From Actinopolymorpha cephalotaxi (lineage in GTDB: Bacteria > Actinomycetota > Actinomycetes > Propionibacteriales > Actinopolymorphaceae), in NCBI RefSeq assembly GCF_013408535.1, contig NZ_JACBZA010000001.1, positions 6,346,850 through 6,410,849 of the forward strand: 64,000 nt of DNA, written 5' to 3'. This document shows, in pieces, positions 61,093 to 64,000 of the stretch. Position 1 is the stretch's first letter. Every line of letters starts with the position of its first letter. Position numbers and translations under genes: made by a program. Below the pieces are notes generated by a model. That model was not told where the DNA came from. It made no database searches and was given only the letters and a program-made list of their open reading frames with translations.

Positions 61093-62649
61093 ATGACCAG
61101 ACATGCCAGCGTGTGGTTCGCCGGAGCGGAGGGGCCCACCTATCCGGCCCTGGACACCGACCTGGACGTCGACGTCGCGGTGGTCGGCGGCGGCCTGGTC
61201 GGGCTCACCACCGCCCTGCTCGCCCAGCGCGCGGGGCTGCAGACCGTCGTACTCGAAGCCCGCCGGATCGCCTCCGCGTCCTCCGGGCACACCACCGCCA
61301 AGGTCACCACGCAGCACGGCCTGATCTACGCCGAGCTCGCCAGGCGGCACGGCTGGACCGCCGCCGGTCAGTACGCCGCGGCCAACTCGGCCGGCATGGA
61401 GCTGGTGACCGACCTGGTGGAGCAGGGCGCCATCGACTGCCAGCTGACCCGTGCCCCGTCCTACGCGTACACCCTGGACGAGAGCCGGATCGGCGAGCTC
61501 GAGGCCGAGGTGACCGCGGCCACCAAGCTAGGGCTTGCGGCGAGCATGGCAGACACCGCCGAGCACCCCTTCGACGTCGCGGCAGCCGTGCGCTTCGACG
61601 ACCAGTTGCACTTCCACCCGGTCCGCTACCTGCGCGCCGTCGCGGCCGCCGCGACCGAGGCAGGTGCCGGCGTCCACGAGGACACCCGCGTCACCGACGT
61701 GTCCGAGGGACACGACCACACGGTCACGGTGACCACTGAGTCCGGCGTGGTCCGGGCCCGGCACGTGGTGATGGCGACGCTGTTGCCGCTGGGCATGATC
61801 GGCGGCTACTTCGCGCGTACCCGCCCGCAACGGTCCTACGGTCTGGCCGCGCGGCTGAGCGGTCCCGCACCGACCGCGATGGCGTTGTCGGTCGACCAGC
61901 CGACCCGCTCGACGCGGCCGTGGCTGGACCCCGGACCGAACGGCATCGTCGTCGTCGGCAACGGCCACGAGACCGGAGCCGCGGACGTCGACACCGAGGA
62001 ACAGGTCCGCGACCTGATCGAGTGGACGCGGAAGACGTTCGACGTGGAGGACGTGGAGTACACCTGGTCCGCGCAGGACTTCACCACCCCCGACCGCGTT
62101 CCGTACGTCGGAGCGGCACCCGGCCACCGTTCGGTCTGGGTGGCCACCGGGTTCGGCAAGTGGGGACTGAGCAACGGATCCGCCGCCGCGGTGATGCTGG
62201 TCGACGCCATGTCCGGCCGTTCCAACCCGTGGGCGTCGGCGTTCGACGCCCGCCGGATCGGCGACGTACGCGGAGTCGTGAAGACGGTCACCGACAACCT
62301 GCACGTCGGCAGGGAGTTCGTCGGCGGCTACCTCGGTACGCCCGAGGCGCGGACGCTCGACCAGGTGCTCCCCGGTACCGGCGGGCTGATCCGGGTGGGC
62401 GGGCAGGCGATGGGCGTCTACCGCGACCCGGCCGGCGCCCTGCACGGCGTACGCCCGACCTGCTCGCACCTGGGCTGCCGGCTGCACTGGAACGCGGCGG
62501 AGACCAGCTGGGACTGCAACTGCCACGGCTCCCGGTTCGACCCCGACGGCGCCGTCCTCACCGGCCCCGCGACCAGCCCGCTCCAGCCGCGCGACCCGGA
62601 GGCCACGGTGAACGCCCACGACAACCAGGACGCGGAGGACGTGGACTGA
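61093..62649 (+). CDS. FAD-dependent oxidoreductase fused to Rieske 2Fe-2S domain
   Basis: A 518-residue protein. The N-terminal DAO-type FAD domain shows VAVVGGGLVGLTTALLAQRAGLQTVVLEA (about residues 29-57) and SGHTTAKVT. TPDRVPYVGAAPGHRSVWVATGFGKWGLSNG is the C-terminal FAD contact. Residues 430-505 are a Rieske domain: CSHLGC (C-x-H) and CNCHG (C-x-x-H) ligate the 2Fe-2S cluster. The cluster could pass electrons to the flavin within one chain. The substrate is unknown. The organisation is found in other actinobacteria and bacilli. Confidence 0.9.
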   Translation: MTRHASVWFAGAEGPTYPALDTDLDVDVAVVGGGLVGLTTALLAQRAGLQTVVLEARRIASASSGHTTAKVTTQHGLIYAELARRHGWTAAGQYAAANSAGMELVTDLVEQGAIDCQLTRAPSYAYTLDESRIGELEAEVTAATKLGLAASMADTAEHPFDVAAAVRFDDQLHFHPVRYLRAVAAAATEAGAGVHEDTRVTDVSEGHDHTVTVTTESGVVRARHVVMATLLPLGMIGGYFARTRPQRSYGLAARLSGPAPTAMALSVDQPTRSTRPWLDPGPNGIVVVGNGHETGAADVDTEEQVRDLIEWTRKTFDVEDVEYTWSAQDFTTPDRVPYVGAAPGHRSVWVATGFGKWGLSNGSAAAVMLVDAMSGRSNPWASAFDARRIGDVRGVVKTVTDNLHVGREFVGGYLGTPEARTLDQVLPGTGGLIRVGGQAMGVYRDPAGALHGVRPTCSHLGCRLHWNAAETSWDCNCHGSRFDPDGAVLTGPATSPLQPRDPEATVNAHDNQDAEDVD

Positions 62650-62742
62650 CGCCTCAGCCTCGACCGGGTGGACGAACTGCTGGAGCGGAGCGTCCCCAAC
62701 GAGTCGGTCCCGCTACGCGAAGCGGTCGGGGAGCTTCTCGGG

Positions 62743-63072
62743 CTACTCCCCGGAGACGGCCATCTCGCCGAGCTCGGACCAGTCGTCCCCGGGTGCCGTG
62801 ACGTTGACGATGCGCGGCGTCCGGGCGAGATGGGGCGGCAGCGTCCGCCGCGCCTCCTGGAAGTGCGCGGACTGCACGTGCGCCGCGCCCGCGTCGTCGT
62901 CACGGAACGCCTCGACCAGGACGTACTCCGCCGGGTCGTCCAGGCTGCGCGACCAGTCGAACCACAGGCAGCCGGGCTCGCTCCGGGTCGCCTGGGTGAA
63001 GTCGGCGACGATCGCGGGCCACCGGTCGGCGTCCTCGGGTCGTACGTCGAACTTCGCGGTGATGAAGATCAT
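62743..63072 (-). CDS. Antibiotic-biosynthesis-monooxygenase (ABM) fold protein
   Basis: A 109-residue protein: MIFITAKFDVRPEDADRWPAIVADFTQATRSEPGCLWFDWSRSLDDPAEYVLVEAFRDDDAGAAHVQSAHFQEA is the ferredoxin-like ABM/YgiN pattern with conserved Trp/Phe and His residues. Members are cofactor-free quinol monooxygenases or heme-degrading enzymes; which applies here is unknown. The ATG at 63072 has GGAGGCGACCC upstream. It faces the FAD/Rieske gene, with stops 94 nt apart. Confidence 0.86.
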   Translation of the reverse strand: MIFITAKFDVRPEDADRWPAIVADFTQATRSEPGCLWFDWSRSLDDPAEYVLVEAFRDDDAGAAHVQSAHFQEARRTLPPHLARTPRIVNVTAPGDDWSELGEMAVSGE

Positions 63073-63253
63073 GGGTCGCCTCCCGTGTCCGGTTTGTTCG
63101 TCACGCCACACCGTAGCGGGGAGACCCGACACCCGAGGTCGCCGGAAAAATGGTGCGCGATCCTGGTCGGAGCTGTCCGAGTGGCCGCGGCGGCCTCGAC
63201 GTCCCGGGTGAGCGGCGCCGGACCCCGGCGTCTCGCCGAGAGGGAGTGAACCC

Positions 63254-63670
63254 ATGAAGTACATGATCCTGACGTACGCCTCACAGCAGGACTACGACGG
63301 CATGGCCGGCAAGGGCGGGGACCAGCCGGCCTGGTCGGAGGAGGACTTCGCCGCGATGGGCGCGTTCATGGAGAAGTTCAACGCCGACCTCGCGGCGTCC
63401 GGTGAGCTGGTCGAGACGCGCGGCCTGGACGCGCCGGTGCACACCCGGAGGCTGGGGTCGAGGGACGGCCGGCCGGTGGTGACGGACGGGCCGTACGCCG
63501 AGACCCAGGAGGTGCTGGCCGGCTACTGGATCGTGGAGTGCGACAGTTTCGACCGGGCCACCGAGCTCGCCGCCCGGCTGGCCGACTGCCCGGGGCCGGA
63601 GCACGTCCGGGCCACCGCGTACGCCGACGTCCGGCCGTTGGTGGAGTCACGGTCCGAGCTGGAGGCGTGA
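63254..63670 (+). CDS. YciI-like protein
   Basis: A 138-residue protein: MKYMILTYASQQDYDG and GPYAETQEVLAGYWIVECDSFDRATELAARLADCPG match the YciI/DGPF fold with the conserved DGPYAE segment. Such genes sit before ECF sigma factors of the ECF42 group, and this gene precedes one by 3 nt. The role of DGPF/YciI proteins with ECF42 is not settled; they were proposed as signal-responsive partners. GAGAGGGAG lies upstream. Confidence 0.9.
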   Translation: MKYMILTYASQQDYDGMAGKGGDQPAWSEEDFAAMGAFMEKFNADLAASGELVETRGLDAPVHTRRLGSRDGRPVVTDGPYAETQEVLAGYWIVECDSFDRATELAARLADCPGPEHVRATAYADVRPLVESRSELEA

Positions 63671-63673
63671 GCG

Positions 63674-64000
63674 GTGACCGAGCTCGAGGACCTGCTGCGC
63701 ACGCTGGCGCCGCGGGTCCTCGGCGCGGTCGTCCGTAGGTACGGCCACTTCGACACCGCCGAGGACGCCACCCAGGAGGCGCTGCTGGCCGCCGCCACCC
63801 GGTGGCCGGTCGACGGTGTGCCGGACGACCCGCGGGCCTGGCTGGTGACGGTCGCCTCCCGCCGGCTCACCGACCTGCTGCGCAACGAGCAGGCCCGGCG
63901 CCAGCGCGAGGACACCGTCGCATCCTGGGTGCTGCCCGACCAGTGGCTGGCTCCACCCGCCGACCGGAGCGCGTCCGACACCGACGACTCGCTGATCCTG
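63674..64000 (+). CDS. ECF RNA polymerase sigma factor, ECF42-like (3' end outside window)
   Basis: The first 109 residues of a sigma factor. TELEDLLRTLAPRVLGAVVRRYGHFDTAEDATQEALLAAATRWPVDGVPDDPRAWLVTVASRRLTDLLRN is sigma region 2 with the DATQEA helix and the AWLVTVA core-binding helix. The pairing with a YciI gene immediately before it is the ECF42 context, in which the sigma factor carries a long C-terminal extension rather than using an anti-sigma gene. The GTG start follows the YciI stop by 3 nt. The rest lies beyond the window. Confidence 0.9.
   Translation, partial: MTELEDLLRTLAPRVLGAVVRRYGHFDTAEDATQEALLAAATRWPVDGVPDDPRAWLVTVASRRLTDLLRNEQARRQREDTVASWVLPDQWLAPPADRSASDTDDSLIL

Noticed and set aside
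62650-62742. A short helical peptide frame just after the FAD/Rieske stop (VDELLERSVPNESVPLREAV)
   Set aside because: It continues only as antisense of the ABM-fold gene and lacks a ribosome site. It could be a decayed end of a gene but this is not supportable.

Overview
The window comes from a high-GC actinobacterium. Nearly every gene ends its codons in G or C, GTG and TTG starts are common, and start/stop overlaps (ATGA, GTGA) are frequent. A mycothiol-dependent maleylpyruvate-isomerase-type enzyme and an F420-type LLM flavin oxidoreductase also fit Actinobacteria. The mix of sugar-active enzymes, Gfo/Idh/MocA oxidoreductases and small chromosomal regulators suggests a soil or plant-associated member of the Nocardioides/Kribbella/Actinopolymorpha kind, but the genus is a guess. 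I see no rRNA, tRNA, CRISPR array, insertion sequence, integrase or phage gene. This reads as ordinary chromosome.

Layout. 1-12.4 kb: a CehA/McbA hydrolase cut by the window edge, a Tat-exported 5'-nucleotidase, a ROK regulator, a secreted metallophosphoesterase, a GNAT acetyltransferase, a polysaccharide deacetylase lipoprotein, small oxidoreductases, two small A/T-richer genes and a PAP2 phosphatase. 12.4-20.1 kb: a translationally coupled pair of Gfo/Idh/MocA dehydrogenases, an exported DUF4185 protein behind a LacI-type box, a MarR/MFS efflux pair, and a secreted beta-propeller protein overlapping a second MarR gene. 20.1-29 kb: VOC, ThuA, HAD, SDR, a GH3 beta-glucosidase, LLM oxidoreductase, aldo/keto reductase, histidine phosphatase and 2'-5' RNA ligase-like genes. 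29-37.9 kb: an exported-carbohydrate block with an Asp-box protein, a GH76-type mannanase, its GntR/LacI-type regulator, a frameshifted TIM-barrel glycosidase with an inserted LamG-like domain, a GNAT-like acyltransferase and a 2-hydroxyacid dehydrogenase.

37.9-48 kb is the potassium region: a six-gene kdpFABCDE operon on the minus strand, preceded by a tiny membrane peptide whose stop overlaps the kdpF start and by two direct repeats 11 bp apart that look like a KdpE box. Upstream, in the same orientation, lies a large APC-superfamily permease with a cytosolic tail that may also move K+. 48-55 kb: a two-excalibur-domain protein, a secreted PPC-domain protein, a PH-domain protein, a GH51 arabinofuranosidase, and an XRE/MmyB regulator divergent from an aldo/keto reductase. 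55-64 kb: an orphan HTH-nucleotidyltransferase behind a palindrome, a third Gfo/Idh/MocA gene with a 9-bp minisatellite in its leader, an ohrR-ohr-oxidoreductase peroxide operon with a clear OhrR operator, a lipid kinase, a CGNR zinc-finger regulator, a FAD/Rieske fusion oxidoreductase, a monooxygenase-fold protein and a YciI/ECF-sigma pair cut by the right edge.

No single large novel system stands out. The items most worth a second look are the kdp leader peptide with its KdpE-type repeats, the orphan HTH-nucleotidyltransferase with its own palindrome, the ohr operon extended by a coupled reductase, the frameshifted glycosidase with a domain insertion, and several perfect palindromes that appear to be local operators.
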